Positions 48,468-58,157 of a stretch of DNA of 64,000 bases are shown in pieces (position 1 is the stretch's first letter; each line of letters opens with the position of its first letter). The translations under genes were made by a program, and so were the position numbers. The stretch is from Halostella salina (GTDB taxonomy: Archaea > Halobacteriota > Halobacteria > Halobacteriales > Natronoarchaeaceae). The stretch covers positions 186,001-250,000 of the forward strand of contig NZ_RCIH01000003.1 in assembly GCF_003675855.1 (NCBI RefSeq), read 5' to 3'. Under the pieces are notes generated by a model, which did no database searches, was not told where the DNA came from, and saw only the letters and a list, made by a program, of their open reading frames with translations.

Positions 48468-51428
48468 ATGAGTAGCGAGACCGAAACCGTCGAGGAGGAG
48501 ACCGTAAGCGACCGGTCCCCGCTCGACATCTGGGAGGACTGGTACCACGTACCGGTGCTCTCGGTGCTGGTCGCGTTCATGTTCTGGGTTCGCATCCAGG
48601 CGCGCGACCGGTTCCTCCGTGGCGACGGGATCCTGTACAGAGGTAACGACGCGTTCTACCACTACCGCGAGGTCCAGTACGCCGTCGAGAACTGGCCGTT
48701 TACGATGGCGTTCGATCCGTGGACCCGGTTCCCGTTCGGCAACGCCTCAGGCGGCCAGTTCGGGTCGCTGTTCGACCAGATCGTCGCGACGGCCGCGCTG
48801 ATCGTCGGTCTCGGTGACCCCTCCAACGAGACGGTCCGCACCGTCCTGCTGTACGCCCCCGCTGTCTTTGGGACGCTGACGGCCATCCCCGTCTACTACC
48901 TCGGGAAACACTACGCCGGCCGCCTCTCGGGCGTGTTCGCCGTGTTCGTCTTCGCCCTCGTCCCCGGGACGATACTCACGCGTGCGACGGTCGGCTTCGC
49001 CGACCACCACATCGCCGAGGCCTTCTTCCTCTCCATCGCCCTGCTGATGGTCGCCCGCGCCCTCCGGGTCGCCCAGCGCGAGAAGCCGGTGTACGAACTC
49101 GTCGCCGACCGCGACTGGGAGACGCTCCGGAGCCCGGCGGTCGCCAGCGTTCTCGCCGGCGTCGCCATCGCCCTGTACATGTGGACCTGGCCGCCGGGCA
49201 TCGTGTTCGTCGGCATCCTCGGCGTCTTCTTCACAATCTCGCTGTCGCTTGACTACGTCCGCGGCCGGAGTCCGGACCACTCCGCGTTCGTCGGCGTCGT
49301 CGCGCTTTCCACCACGCTCGTGATGCTGATCCCGAAGACCGGTTCGCTCAGTTTCACAACGACGACCATCTCGCTCACGCAGTACTTCCTCGTGTTCGCC
49401 GTCGCAGTCGGCTGTGCGTTCATGGCGTGGCTCGCCCGCGAGTGGGACGACCGGGAACTGTCGACGGCTGGCTACCCGGCCGCCATCGCCGGCGCCATCG
49501 TCGTCAGTCTCGTCCTGTTCGCCGTGGTCCTCCCGGAGGGGTTCGACCTGATCGTCGGCAACGTTGAGCGCGTGCTGGCACTCGGCTCGAGCGACACCGG
49601 ACGGACCGTCGGCGAGGTTCAGGCCGTCCCGCTGGGCAGCGTCGGCAGCTTCATGACCGGACAGTTCGGGCTGACCTACCTCACCGCGGTGTTTGGCCTC
49701 TTCTGGCTCACGTCGCATCTCGTCTTCGCGGGCGACGCCTACCGGTCCGACGAGCTGTTGCTGGTCGTCCTGACCGTGTTCTTCACGCTGATGGCGCTGA
49801 CCCAGCGTCGCTTCTTCTACTACCTCGCGATCCCCGTGTTCGTGCTGAACGCGTGGATGTTCGGGCAGGTGATCAAGCTGCTTGACGTGCCGACGACCGT
49901 CGAGCGCCTGGGCGACATCGAGGGGTATCAGGTGCTCACGCTGGTCGCCGTCCTCCTGCTCGTAACCGTGCCGCTCGTCGGCCCGCTGGCACCGACGACC
50001 GCCGCAAGCGCCGCAAACCAGACGGGGCCGGGCGAGTCGGTCTACTGGGCCCAGAGCAGCGACTGGATGCAGGAGAACACGCCCGCACCGGGGACCTACG
50101 CGAACCCCGACGGTGAAGCGATGGAGTACTACGGGACGTACGAGCGGACCGAGGACTTCGACTACCCCGAGGGGGCCTACGGCGTGATGTCGTGGTGGGA
50201 CTACGGCCACTGGATCACAGTCGAGGGCGAGCGCATCCCGAACGCCAACCCGTTCCAGCAGGGGCCACGTCCCGCCTCGGCGTTCCTCCAGACGACCAAC
50301 GAGACACGCGCCGAACTGATCCTGGAGGCGCTCCCGTCGCTCGACGAGCGCGACGAGCACATCAGTAACCTCTCGAACGCCCAGCTCCGCGAGATAGTCG
50401 CCCAGCAGACCGAGCAGGAGGCCGGCGAGGACACCCGCTACGTGATGATCGACGACCAGATGGCGAGCAACAAGTTCTCGCCGATCACGCGGTGGGCCGG
50501 TGCGGACTACGCCGACTACATCGGCGTCCAGGAGTACCGCCTCGGTGGGAATCGGACCGCCAACCTGCAGGGGATGAACGAGCGCTTCGAGAACACGATG
50601 CTGTCCCGGATGTACTACCACGACGCGCAGGGGCTGTCCCACTACCGGCTGGTCCACGAGACGCAGTCGGACACGACGATCCTCTCGGTCGCACAGCAGA
50701 CCGAGGGCGGGATCCAGGCCACGAACTTCATCAACCGACGGCTGACGCCGCAGGTGCTCAGTAGCATCCGGGACCCGACCTCAGGGCTGGTGCCGTACGA
50801 CGTCCGTCAGGAGTCGACCGTGAAGACGTACGAGCGCGTCGAGGGCGCGACCCTCGAGGGGAGCGTCAACACCTCGAACGCCACTTCCGTGACGGCCTAC
50901 GTCACCCTCAACGGGACGGCAGACCAGCGGCAGTTCAGCTACTACCAGACCGTCGAGACCGACGCGGACGGGAACTTCGAGATGACCGTCCCCTACCCGA
51001 CCGAGGAGACGCTCGGCCCCGAGGACGGCTACACCAACTCCAGCGTCCGTGCGGTCACCAACTACACCGTGTTCACCGGCAGTCTGGCGGACCAGGACCT
51101 CTCCAGAGTGAACCGTCTCGTGATGCTCCAGAACATGGAGCAGCCACAGCAGATCGGCCAGGCGGACGTGCCCGAACCGGCGATCCACGAGGGCGACAGC
51201 ATCACCGTCGAGATGGAGTCGCTGAGCGAGGCGATGAACGGGAACGAGACGACCGACAACTCGACCGACGGGAACGCGACTGACGGTAACACAACCGACG
51301 GCAACGCCACGGACGGCAACACGACCGACGGGAACACCACCAACGGCACCAGCGGTGCCGGCGACGGTTCGAACACCACCACGACCGCGGCAATCGACGC
51401 CCGCTCGATGACGGCCGTGGCACCCTGA
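48468..51428 (+). CDS. aglB: Oligosaccharyltransferase AglB
   Basis: A 986-aa STT3-family enzyme that moves the dolichol-linked glycan to Asn in N-x-S/T sequons. RGNDAFYHYREV carries the first catalytic acidic motif and VGFADHHIAEAFFL the DHH-x-x-E motif. About 13 helices precede GVMSWWDYGHWITVEG, the intact WWDYG sequon-binding motif. The C-terminal domain ends in a low-complexity tail (about residues 925-972) with some nine sequons. A GGCCTATAGGC element about 28 bp before the ATG gives a short or absent leader. DUF368 follows 6 bp later, so the two are co-transcribed. Confidence 0.96.
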   Translation: MSSETETVEEETVSDRSPLDIWEDWYHVPVLSVLVAFMFWVRIQARDRFLRGDGILYRGNDAFYHYREVQYAVENWPFTMAFDPWTRFPFGNASGGQFGSLFDQIVATAALIVGLGDPSNETVRTVLLYAPAVFGTLTAIPVYYLGKHYAGRLSGVFAVFVFALVPGTILTRATVGFADHHIAEAFFLSIALLMVARALRVAQREKPVYELVADRDWETLRSPAVASVLAGVAIALYMWTWPPGIVFVGILGVFFTISLSLDYVRGRSPDHSAFVGVVALSTTLVMLIPKTGSLSFTTTTISLTQYFLVFAVAVGCAFMAWLAREWDDRELSTAGYPAAIAGAIVVSLVLFAVVLPEGFDLIVGNVERVLALGSSDTGRTVGEVQAVPLGSVGSFMTGQFGLTYLTAVFGLFWLTSHLVFAGDAYRSDELLLVVLTVFFTLMALTQRRFFYYLAIPVFVLNAWMFGQVIKLLDVPTTVERLGDIEGYQVLTLVAVLLLVTVPLVGPLAPTTAASAANQTGPGESVYWAQSSDWMQENTPAPGTYANPDGEAMEYYGTYERTEDFDYPEGAYGVMSWWDYGHWITVEGERIPNANPFQQGPRPASAFLQTTNETRAELILEALPSLDERDEHISNLSNAQLREIVAQQTEQEAGEDTRYVMIDDQMASNKFSPITRWAGADYADYIGVQEYRLGGNRTANLQGMNERFENTMLSRMYYHDAQGLSHYRLVHETQSDTTILSVAQQTEGGIQATNFINRRLTPQVLSSIRDPTSGLVPYDVRQESTVKTYERVEGATLEGSVNTSNATSVTAYVTLNGTADQRQFSYYQTVETDADGNFEMTVPYPTEETLGPEDGYTNSSVRAVTNYTVFTGSLADQDLSRVNRLVMLQNMEQPQQIGQADVPEPAIHEGDSITVEMESLSEAMNGNETTDNSTDGNATDGNTTDGNATDGNTTDGNTTNGTSGAGDGSNTTTTAAIDARSMTAVAP

Positions 51429-51434
51429 CACACG

Positions 51435-52376
51435 ATGGTGCTCGGTTCCGTCGGATCCGTTCGGGAGCTGCTGTCGGTGTACCTGAAGGGGTTTTTCATG
51501 GGCAGTGCCGACACCATCCCCGGCGTCTCCGGCGGGACCATCGCCCTGATCACCGGGATTTACGAGCGGCTCATCGCGGCGCTGACGGCGGTCGACCCGG
51601 CGACGCTCCGTGATCTTGCCCGTCCCCACGACCCCGACGCCCGGCGTGCGGTGTGGGACCAGCTCGTCCGGATGGACCTCCCCTTCCTGCTCACGCTCGG
51701 GACCGGGATGCTGACGGCGATCGTCACGCTCGCCCACGCGCTCGAAACTGCCGTCCAGCAGTACCCCGGCCCGGCCTACGCGTTCTTCTTCGGGCTTATC
51801 GGCGCGTCGGCGGTCGTGCTGTACGACCAGGTCGACGTGACGACCCCTCGCCGATTCGGCGTCGCCGTCGTCGGCGTCGTCCTCGCGGCGGCGGTGACGG
51901 GCGAGGCCAGCGCCGGTGTCTCCCACGCCCTCCCCGTGCTCCTCGCCGCTGGCGCGATCGCTGTCTGTGCGATGATCCTGCCGGGGGTCTCCGGCTCCTT
52001 CCTGCTCATTCTGCTCGGGCAGTACGAGTACATGCTCGGCGCGCTGAACAACTTCACGGGCGCGCTGGCGGCGCTCGTCGGGGATGGGTCGCTCGGGGCT
52101 GTCGTCGACGCCACGCCGCCGGTGTTCGTGTTCGTCGCGGGCGCGCTGGTCGGCGTGCTCACGCTGGCGCGTGTCATCGACTGGGCGCTCAGCAACTACC
52201 GCGCGGCGACGCTCACCTTCCTCGTGAGCCTCATGGTCGGCGGGCTTCGCCTGCCGGTGGAGCGGGTACTGGCGGCCGTGAGTGCCGACGCCGTGACGAT
52301 CGTCGTCGCCGCCGTCGCCGGCGGGGCGTTAGTTTTCGCCGTGGACTCGCTCACGGACGACCTGGACTACGCCTGA
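51435..52376 (+). CDS. DUF368 protein, polyprenyl-phosphate translocase (PopT-like)
   Basis: A 313-aa polytopic protein. The family signature KGFFMGSADTIPGVSGGTIA is near residues 18-37, and its symmetric second copy is AMILPGVSGSFLLILLGQYEY. Bacterial DUF368 proteins (PopT) return undecaprenyl phosphate to the cytoplasmic face. In archaea the substrate should be dolichyl phosphate. Its location 6 bp downstream of aglB supports lipid-carrier recycling after glycan transfer. This role is inferred from bacterial work. Confidence 0.85.
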   Translation: MVLGSVGSVRELLSVYLKGFFMGSADTIPGVSGGTIALITGIYERLIAALTAVDPATLRDLARPHDPDARRAVWDQLVRMDLPFLLTLGTGMLTAIVTLAHALETAVQQYPGPAYAFFFGLIGASAVVLYDQVDVTTPRRFGVAVVGVVLAAAVTGEASAGVSHALPVLLAAGAIAVCAMILPGVSGSFLLILLGQYEYMLGALNNFTGALAALVGDGSLGAVVDATPPVFVFVAGALVGVLTLARVIDWALSNYRAATLTFLVSLMVGGLRLPVERVLAAVSADAVTIVVAAVAGGALVFAVDSLTDDLDYA

Positions 52377-52409
52377 CGGGCGGTCTCCTGTGGGGTCGAA
52401 CGGTCCCTG

Positions 52410-53561
52410 CTACGCCTGTCCCGCGTAGAGGCGCTCGAACACCAGCGTCGGGAACCGCGGCTCGACTCGGCTCGGGCGGCGGCCGGTTCCCTCTGCGTCC
52501 GTCGCGGCGACGCGTTCGAGGACCCCGCTCTCGGCGAGTTCGTACAGGAACCGCTTCACCGTGCTTGCCGTGAGGTCCGAACGCTCGCCGATCCGCGTGG
52601 CCGCCTCGCTGACCGTCGCCGGTTCGTCGAGGTCGAGCAGCGCCGCGAGCACGCGCTGGCGGTTCTCCGGCAGCGCGAGCACCCGGCCGACGTGGACGCA
52701 GCCGTCGGGGACGGCGTCCATTCCGGCGTCGACGTCGCTGGCCCGGATGCGGTCCGCGCCGGCCCGGTCCGCGGCGTCGGCCGCGCCGAACGTCGCGGCG
52801 AGCGCGTCGTGGGCGTCGCCGCCGGCCCATTCGGCGATCCGGCGGGCCTGCCCGTGGCGGAGGACGCCGCTCTCCAGGGCCTTCGAGGCGCGGGCGGTGA
52901 GCACGTCGACCAGCGCGTGCTGGCGGTAGGCCGGGACGTGGATGGTCTCGCCCGTCCACGACGGCGGGACCGTCCGACTGACGAGGAGGAGCGAGACGGA
53001 GTCCTCGACGGGGGCCAGCCACGACCGCACGTCCTCGACGGTGACCTCCTCGGCGCCCCCGACGTGGTCGACGGCGACGACGGCCTGGCGGTTCGGCGTG
53101 TCGAACTGCTCGCGGAGGCGGTCGCGGAGCGTCTCCGTGCCGACCCCGCGTTCCGGGACCGGGTCGTCCGCGACGGCGTTGAGCAGCGTGTGATAGAAGC
53201 GGAACTCGCTGGTGGCGCGGTAGGCGTCGACGCGGACGAAGCCGACGCTGGCCTCGGCGCTGCCGGCGCGTGTGGTGGTTCCGATCGGCTGCCGGCTGCG
53301 GCCGATCTGGTCGCTCAGCGCCGCCAGCAGCGCGCTGACGACGGCGGACTTCCCGGTGCCTTTGGTCCCGTAGACGGCAACGTCGTCGGGTAGTCGGTCG
53401 CGGAACACGGGATCTAGCGCGTCCAGTAGCCGTTCGAGCACCGGGCCCCGACCGACCGGTTCGGTCAGGTGGACGGCCGGGTTCAGCGGTCCGCGGTCGA
53501 GAATGAGGCCGCCCTCCCGCGTCCGGGTCTGTCGCCGTGCGATGCGGTCGCTGATGTCCAT
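52410..53561 (-). CDS. Cdc6/Orc1-like AAA ATPase, degenerate
   Basis: A 383-aa protein. Walker A is YGTKGTGKSAVVSALLA (near 65-80). The Walker B position reads AVVAVDHVGGAEEV, so the catalytic Glu of DE is His. A C-terminal winged helix (about 300-380; TVSEAATRIGERSDLTASTVKRFL, YELAESGVLERV) is present. The start MDISDRIARRQ is typical of haloarchaeal Orc-like proteins. Without the Walker B Glu it may bind but not hydrolyse ATP. No ORB-like repeats were found beside it. A regulator of the adjacent glp genes is an alternative. Confidence 0.78.
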   Translation of the reverse strand: MDISDRIARRQTRTREGGLILDRGPLNPAVHLTEPVGRGPVLERLLDALDPVFRDRLPDDVAVYGTKGTGKSAVVSALLAALSDQIGRSRQPIGTTTRAGSAEASVGFVRVDAYRATSEFRFYHTLLNAVADDPVPERGVGTETLRDRLREQFDTPNRQAVVAVDHVGGAEEVTVEDVRSWLAPVEDSVSLLLVSRTVPPSWTGETIHVPAYRQHALVDVLTARASKALESGVLRHGQARRIAEWAGGDAHDALAATFGAADAADRAGADRIRASDVDAGMDAVPDGCVHVGRVLALPENRQRVLAALLDLDEPATVSEAATRIGERSDLTASTVKRFLYELAESGVLERVAATDAEGTGRRPSRVEPRFPTLVFERLYAGQA

Positions 53562-53567
53562 GCCTCG

Positions 53568-54854
53568 CTACGCCTCGACGAGTGCGGTCTCCAGCAGTTC
53601 CAGCGGGTGCTTGATCTCGTAGCCGGTGCCGTGCTCCATCTGCATCGCGCAGGTCGGACACTCGGTCATCCCGGTGTCGGCGTCCGCGGCTTCCATGTGC
53701 TCGAACATCTCCTCCCCGATCTTCATAGACGTGTCGTAGTTCTCCTCCTTCCAGCCGTACGTGCCGCTGATGCCGGAACAGGAGTCGCCGACGTCGTGCG
53801 CGTCGACGCCGTCGATGGATTCGGTCACCTCGACGGCCTGCCCGGCGAGCCCCTGGTTGCGGGCGTGACACGGCGCGTGGTAGGCCACGTCGGGGAAGTC
53901 GACTTCGGTGTCTTCGAGTTCGCCCTCCAGGTCCTCGTGGATCCGGAGGTACTCGACGGACTCGTAGGTGTTCGCCGCCAGGTCGTCGATCCCGTGGAGG
54001 TCGAACAGCTCGGGGTACTCCTGCCGGAGCGACATCGAGCAGGAGGTACAGGAGGCGATCACGTCCGCGCCTTCGCCGATCGCGGCGACGAACTCCTCGA
54101 CGTTGGTCTCGGCGGCGCGGCGCGCGTCGTCCAGCATCCCGTTTGCGAACATCGGCGTCCCCGAGCAACGCTGGGGCGGGACCATCACCTCGTAGCCGAA
54201 CTCCTCGAACACGCGGACCATCGCCTTGCCGACCTCCGGCGTGTTGTAGTTGGAGTAACAGCCGTGGAAGTAGGCGACGCGCTTGTCGGGGTTCTCGACC
54301 TGCGCGCCGCCGCGTTCGTCCCACCACTCGCGGAACGTCTGCGTGGCGAACTCCGGCATGTCGCGCTCGCTGGAGATGCCCATCACCTTCTCCCCCAGCC
54401 ACGAGGACACGCCGAGTCCGAGCACGAAGTTGGTGAGGCGGGGGACCTTGCTCCCGAGGTTCGCGAAGAAGCGGTAGTTCGAGAGCATCCGGTTGCGGAG
54501 ATACTCGACCGACAGTTTGTCCATCTGCTCGTCGACGTACTCCCCGCGGGCCGTGTTGTGCATCTGGCTCAGCGGGACGTTCGACGGGCAGGCGTCGTCG
54601 CAGCGCATGCAGTTGGAACACTTCATCACGGAGTCGTCGATGTCGTGGTCCTCCTTGCGCTTCAGCCGCCACTGCTCCGGGCCCTGGAACTTCGGGCCGG
54701 GGAACTCGTCGTCGACCTCCGCCACCGGGCAGTTCGTGTCGCAGGTCGAGCACTTGTAACAGTCGTCCGACCCCGGGCGGAGGTCCATGTCGGTCTCGTC
54801 GCCGAACACCTGTACCGGTTCGAAGTCGTCGTCAGGGGATTCTGCGTCGCTCAT
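53568..54854 (-). CDS. glpC: Anaerobic-type glycerol-3-phosphate dehydrogenase subunit C
   Basis: A 428-aa iron-sulfur subunit. Two 4Fe-4S clusters are predicted from CYKCSTCDTNCPVAE and CSNCMRCDDACPSNVP in the first 100 residues. Two CCG domains follow (YFHGCYSNYN, SCTSCSMSLRQEYPE; APCHARNQG, CSGISGTYGW). It passes electrons from GlpA to the quinone pool and helps anchor the complex. Its start overlaps the glpB stop (ATGA). Haloarchaea use GlpABC for aerobic glycerol catabolism despite the name. Confidence 0.93.
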   Translation of the reverse strand: MSDAESPDDDFEPVQVFGDETDMDLRPGSDDCYKCSTCDTNCPVAEVDDEFPGPKFQGPEQWRLKRKEDHDIDDSVMKCSNCMRCDDACPSNVPLSQMHNTARGEYVDEQMDKLSVEYLRNRMLSNYRFFANLGSKVPRLTNFVLGLGVSSWLGEKVMGISSERDMPEFATQTFREWWDERGGAQVENPDKRVAYFHGCYSNYNTPEVGKAMVRVFEEFGYEVMVPPQRCSGTPMFANGMLDDARRAAETNVEEFVAAIGEGADVIASCTSCSMSLRQEYPELFDLHGIDDLAANTYESVEYLRIHEDLEGELEDTEVDFPDVAYHAPCHARNQGLAGQAVEVTESIDGVDAHDVGDSCSGISGTYGWKEENYDTSMKIGEEMFEHMEAADADTGMTECPTCAMQMEHGTGYEIKHPLELLETALVEA

Positions 54855-56191
54855 TGGGTATCACCGTGGATCGTCGCGCCGTCCGTCCCGCCAGCCGCCG
54901 GGTCGCTCGTCGCGCCGCTCGCCGCCGCCCTGCCAGCCGCGTCGCCGGCAGCGTACCCCGTCGCGAGGGAGACGCCGCTGCCGGACTTCTCGGCCGCGAA
55001 GTCGTAGCCGCCCAGCACGCTCCCGGCGGCTCGCAGGTTCTCGTACTCGATGCTCCCGTCGGCCGCCAGCGGCCGGAGGTCGCGGTCGACGTCCACGCCG
55101 AAGCGGGCGAAGGGGTGGTCGCCGAACGCGTCGCCCTCGAACCAGTCGTAGCGGTCCTCGGGGTGGGGGACGTGACAGTCGAAGACGGGCTCGCGGACCG
55201 ACTCGCGGTCGGAGTCGATGCCCTTGCCGACGAGGCCGCCGGTCGCCAGCACGACCTGGTCGGCGTGGTACGGGACGGGCTGGCCGGTTCGATTGACCAC
55301 GACCGCCCGGATCCGGTCGTCGACTGTCTCCACGTCGACCGCGGGGTTCCCCGTCGTCACGCGGACGCCGGCCTCGTCGAGCGCGTCGTAGAGGCGGTCC
55401 TCCAGTCGGAGTCCGGGGAGGCTGGGCGGCCCCATCGGCACCTCAAAGACGTCCGCGCCGAGGGTATCGGCGAGCGACGCCCGGACGCCGGCCGGGTCGT
55501 CGTCGCCGAGGACGGCGGGGAAGCCGACGCGCGCCTCGCCGTCGAGATGCGGCTCGACGGCCTCGGCGAGCGCCGTCCGGGCGGGTGTTCCGTTCAGGCT
55601 CTCGTTGCGGTCCAGCGCGTGGGCGTACCGCGTCACCTTCGCGTCGTCCCGGAAGTCGCCTGGGAACGGTATCGTGACGCCCCGTGTCTCGAAGGGCACG
55701 CCCGCCGCCGCGAGGTGGTCCGCCGCGAGCGGCGCGTCGAAGTCCGTCAGCGAGGCGAAGCCGACCAGCAGGGCGTCGCGCCCGTCGCTGGCGAGGCCCG
55801 CTGCGGCGGATTTCGGGTAGCGCGCCGTCGGCTTCACCGTACCGCCGTGGGTCGGGACGAGCGCGTTCCGGTCCGTGTGGCCGCCGCGGTACGCGTCGCC
55901 GACGGCGTCGTCGAACAGCGCCAGCCCCTCGCGGACGGCCTCGCTCCCGACGCGCTCGTAGGGGTGGCCGTCCGGGACGTCGCCGAACGCGTCGAACGGG
56001 TCGACGATCGGTTCCGCCTCGTCCCCGGCGTCAGGCGGGTAGCCGAGCACGTCGATCAGCCCGCTCGCGTTCCGGAGCGTGCTCTGCTTGTGGGAGAGCA
56101 GGCGCACGTCGGCGTGGTCGCTGGCGGCGAGCGCGGCGGCGATACCCGCCAGCCCGCCGCCGACCACGAGCACGTCGTCCCTAATCGCCAT
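54851..56191 (-). CDS. glpB: Glycerol-3-phosphate dehydrogenase subunit B
   Basis: A 446-aa flavoprotein subunit. [19 protein letters not shown] is the N-terminal FAD loop; [16 protein letters not shown] and [19 protein letters not shown] match GlpB. It forms the GlpABC complex with its neighbours. The ATG at 56191 lies 10 bp inside the end of glpA, so the genes overlap. The Ala- and Ser-rich C-terminal tail is not conserved in bacteria. Confidence 0.9.
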   Translation of the reverse strand: MAIRDDVLVVGGGLAGIAAALAASDHADVRLLSHKQSTLRNASGLIDVLGYPPDAGDEAEPIVDPFDAFGDVPDGHPYERVGSEAVREGLALFDDAVGDAYRGGHTDRNALVPTHGGTVKPTARYPKSAAAGLASDGRDALLVGFASLTDFDAPLAADHLAAAGVPFETRGVTIPFPGDFRDDAKVTRYAHALDRNESLNGTPARTALAEAVEPHLDGEARVGFPAVLGDDDPAGVRASLADTLGADVFEVPMGPPSLPGLRLEDRLYDALDEAGVRVTTGNPAVDVETVDDRIRAVVVNRTGQPVPYHADQVVLATGGLVGKGIDSDRESVREPVFDCHVPHPEDRYDWFEGDAFGDHPFARFGVDVDRDLRPLAADGSIEYENLRAAGSVLGGYDFAAEKSGSGVSLATGYAAGDAAGRAAASGATSDPAAGGTDGATIHGDTQ

Positions 56192-57911
56192 GGTCGCCCC
56201 CGTCGGTGGCCACGCCGCGACCGCCACCTGCGGCGTCGGGCGCGTCAGCGCCGTCGTCGAAGGCGGCGTAGTCGACGCCGCCGGTCTTCGCGGGGTCGCG
56301 GTCGCGGTTCATCGTCGTCGCGTGCAGCGCGTAGTTGAGCGCAGCCTGCGAGAGCTGTTCGCCCCAGAGCGCGTGCACTTCGCCCTTCCAGCGCTCCTGG
56401 AACAGTTCGTCCAGCGCCTCGCGGGCGGTCGGCTCGTCGTATTCGGGATACAACTCGGCGGCCATCCGGTGACAGCAGAAGCCGCCCTGGCAGTTCCCCA
56501 TCGACGCGCGGGTGCGGATGCGGACGGCGTTGAGGTCGGTGCCGGCTCCCTCGATGGCGTCCTGCACCTCGGCGCGGGTGACGCCCTCGCAGTCACAGAG
56601 CACCGGGTTCGGGTCGGCCTTCGCGAGCACCTCCTCGGTGCGGGAGCCGAGCCGCTGGGTGCTCCGGCGGGCGACCGGCGAGCGCAGGCCGAAGCGGTCC
56701 ATCGCGGCGTCGAGGTTTCCGGGGTTCTCGCTGCCGGGCAGCGGCTCGTCGGCGGTCCGGCACTCCCCCCGGACGCCCAGCTGCTCGCAGACGTGGTCGC
56801 TTATCTCCTCGGCCATCATCCGGTAGGTGGTGAACTTCCCGCCGACGATGGAGGTGAGTCCGCGCAGGTCGTCGCGCTCCTCGTGGTCGAGCAGGAAGTA
56901 GTCCCGCGTGATGTCGGTCGGGTCCTCGCTGCCGACGTCCGGCGGCTCGTACAGCGGGCGGACGCCCCAGAACGACCGCACGGTCCGGGCGTCCTCCAGG
57001 ATGGGGACCAGCTCGGAGAGCGTGTCGATCATCATGTCGACCTCCCACCCCTCCTCGGGGTAGTCCTCGGGGTCCTCGACCTCCTCGTCGGTCGTGCCGA
57101 GGATGGCAGTCGTCTCGTGGGGGACGACGATGTCGGCGTCGCCCTTCGGCCGGCAGCGGTTGACGACGGTGTCGACCTGCCGGCAGTTCATCACGACCAT
57201 CACGCCCTTCGACGGGCGCACCTCCACGTCGACGCCCGCCATGTCGCCGATCTGGCCGGCCCACGCGCCGGTCGCGTTGACGACGTACTCCGCGTGGATC
57301 TCCTCGGTCGTGCCAGGGGTGGCGTGCTCGCGCTTGCCGGGGCCGCTCTCGTGGCGGACTTTCACCCCGGTCACGTCGTCCTCGTCGCCGAGCAGGTCGA
57401 TCACTTCGGCGTGGGTCTCGATGCGCGCGCCGTGGTTCTCGGCGCTGACGGCGTTTGCCACGCAGAGCCGGAACGGGTCGATCGCGCCGTCCGGCACCTC
57501 GATGGCTCGTTTGATGTCCTCGTCGAGATACGGTTCGACCTCGCGGGCCTCCTCGGCCGTGAGCTCCTCGGCAGGGATGCCACACTCCCGACACCCTTCC
57601 AGCTTCTCGCGGAAGTACTCGTCCGAGTCCTCCGGTCGCTGGACGAACAGGCCGCCGGTCTCCTCGACGCAGTGGCTCGCGATCTCCCGGAGGACGCGGT
57701 TCTCCTCGATACACTCCGTCGCACTGGCCTGGTCCGACACCGCGTAGCGCCCGCCGCTGTGGAGCAGGCCGTGCATCCGCCCGGTCGTGCCGTGTGTGAG
57801 GTTGCCCTTCTCGACGAGGGTCACGTCGACCCCGCGCATCGCGAGGTCGCGGGCGATCCCCGTCCCCGTCGACCCCCCGCCGATGACCAGTGCCTCGGTT
57901 GTGTGTGTCAT
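56181..57911 (-). CDS. glpA: Glycerol-3-phosphate dehydrogenase subunit A
   Basis: A 576-aa catalytic FAD subunit oxidising glycerol-3-phosphate to dihydroxyacetone phosphate. [20 protein letters not shown] is the FAD loop, with [17 protein letters not shown] and [17 protein letters not shown] typical of the family. The C-terminal BFD-like [2Fe-2S] domain has [13 protein letters not shown] and [21 protein letters not shown] at 57911 is the start. It is the first gene of glpABC, divergent from glpK. Confidence 0.93.
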   Translation of the reverse strand: MTHTTEALVIGGGSTGTGIARDLAMRGVDVTLVEKGNLTHGTTGRMHGLLHSGGRYAVSDQASATECIEENRVLREIASHCVEETGGLFVQRPEDSDEYFREKLEGCRECGIPAEELTAEEAREVEPYLDEDIKRAIEVPDGAIDPFRLCVANAVSAENHGARIETHAEVIDLLGDEDDVTGVKVRHESGPGKREHATPGTTEEIHAEYVVNATGAWAGQIGDMAGVDVEVRPSKGVMVVMNCRQVDTVVNRCRPKGDADIVVPHETTAILGTTDEEVEDPEDYPEEGWEVDMMIDTLSELVPILEDARTVRSFWGVRPLYEPPDVGSEDPTDITRDYFLLDHEERDDLRGLTSIVGGKFTTYRMMAEEISDHVCEQLGVRGECRTADEPLPGSENPGNLDAAMDRFGLRSPVARRSTQRLGSRTEEVLAKADPNPVLCDCEGVTRAEVQDAIEGAGTDLNAVRIRTRASMGNCQGGFCCHRMAAELYPEYDEPTAREALDELFQERWKGEVHALWGEQLSQAALNYALHATTMNRDRDPAKTGGVDYAAFDDGADAPDAAGGGRGVATDGGDHGD

Positions 57912-58157
57912 CCGTTTTCTGGGATGTGGTGTCGCTCCCACTTTACTTTACCGCCAAACGCAAGTAGCCAGTAAACTGACGCGATCTACTGCGCCGAACA
58001 TCCAAGCTGATCGGATAGAACCCGCTCTATCGGGCGTGTCAGGGAAAGTTTTATAATGAAAGTGCTTACTGTTTACTGGTAGAGCGGCACCATCGATAAA
58101 GACATCAGGGTGCCGTCAGTCCGGCGGAAGCCGGCGCTAACCACTGGTGATTCCAGA
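57912..58157. promoter_or_regulatory. Divergent glpA-glpK promoter region
   Basis: A 246-bp region with two facing half-sites: CCAGTAAAC at 57968-57976 and GTTTACTGG at 58071-58079 (about 100 bp apart, near-perfect inverted copies over 11 bp). TTTATAAT at 58049-58056 is the probable glpK TATA box, which puts the second half-site on the transcription start. A further TTTACTTTACC lies at 57940-57950 on the glpA side. A glycerol- or catabolite-responsive repressor is the likely reader. Confidence 0.6.
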
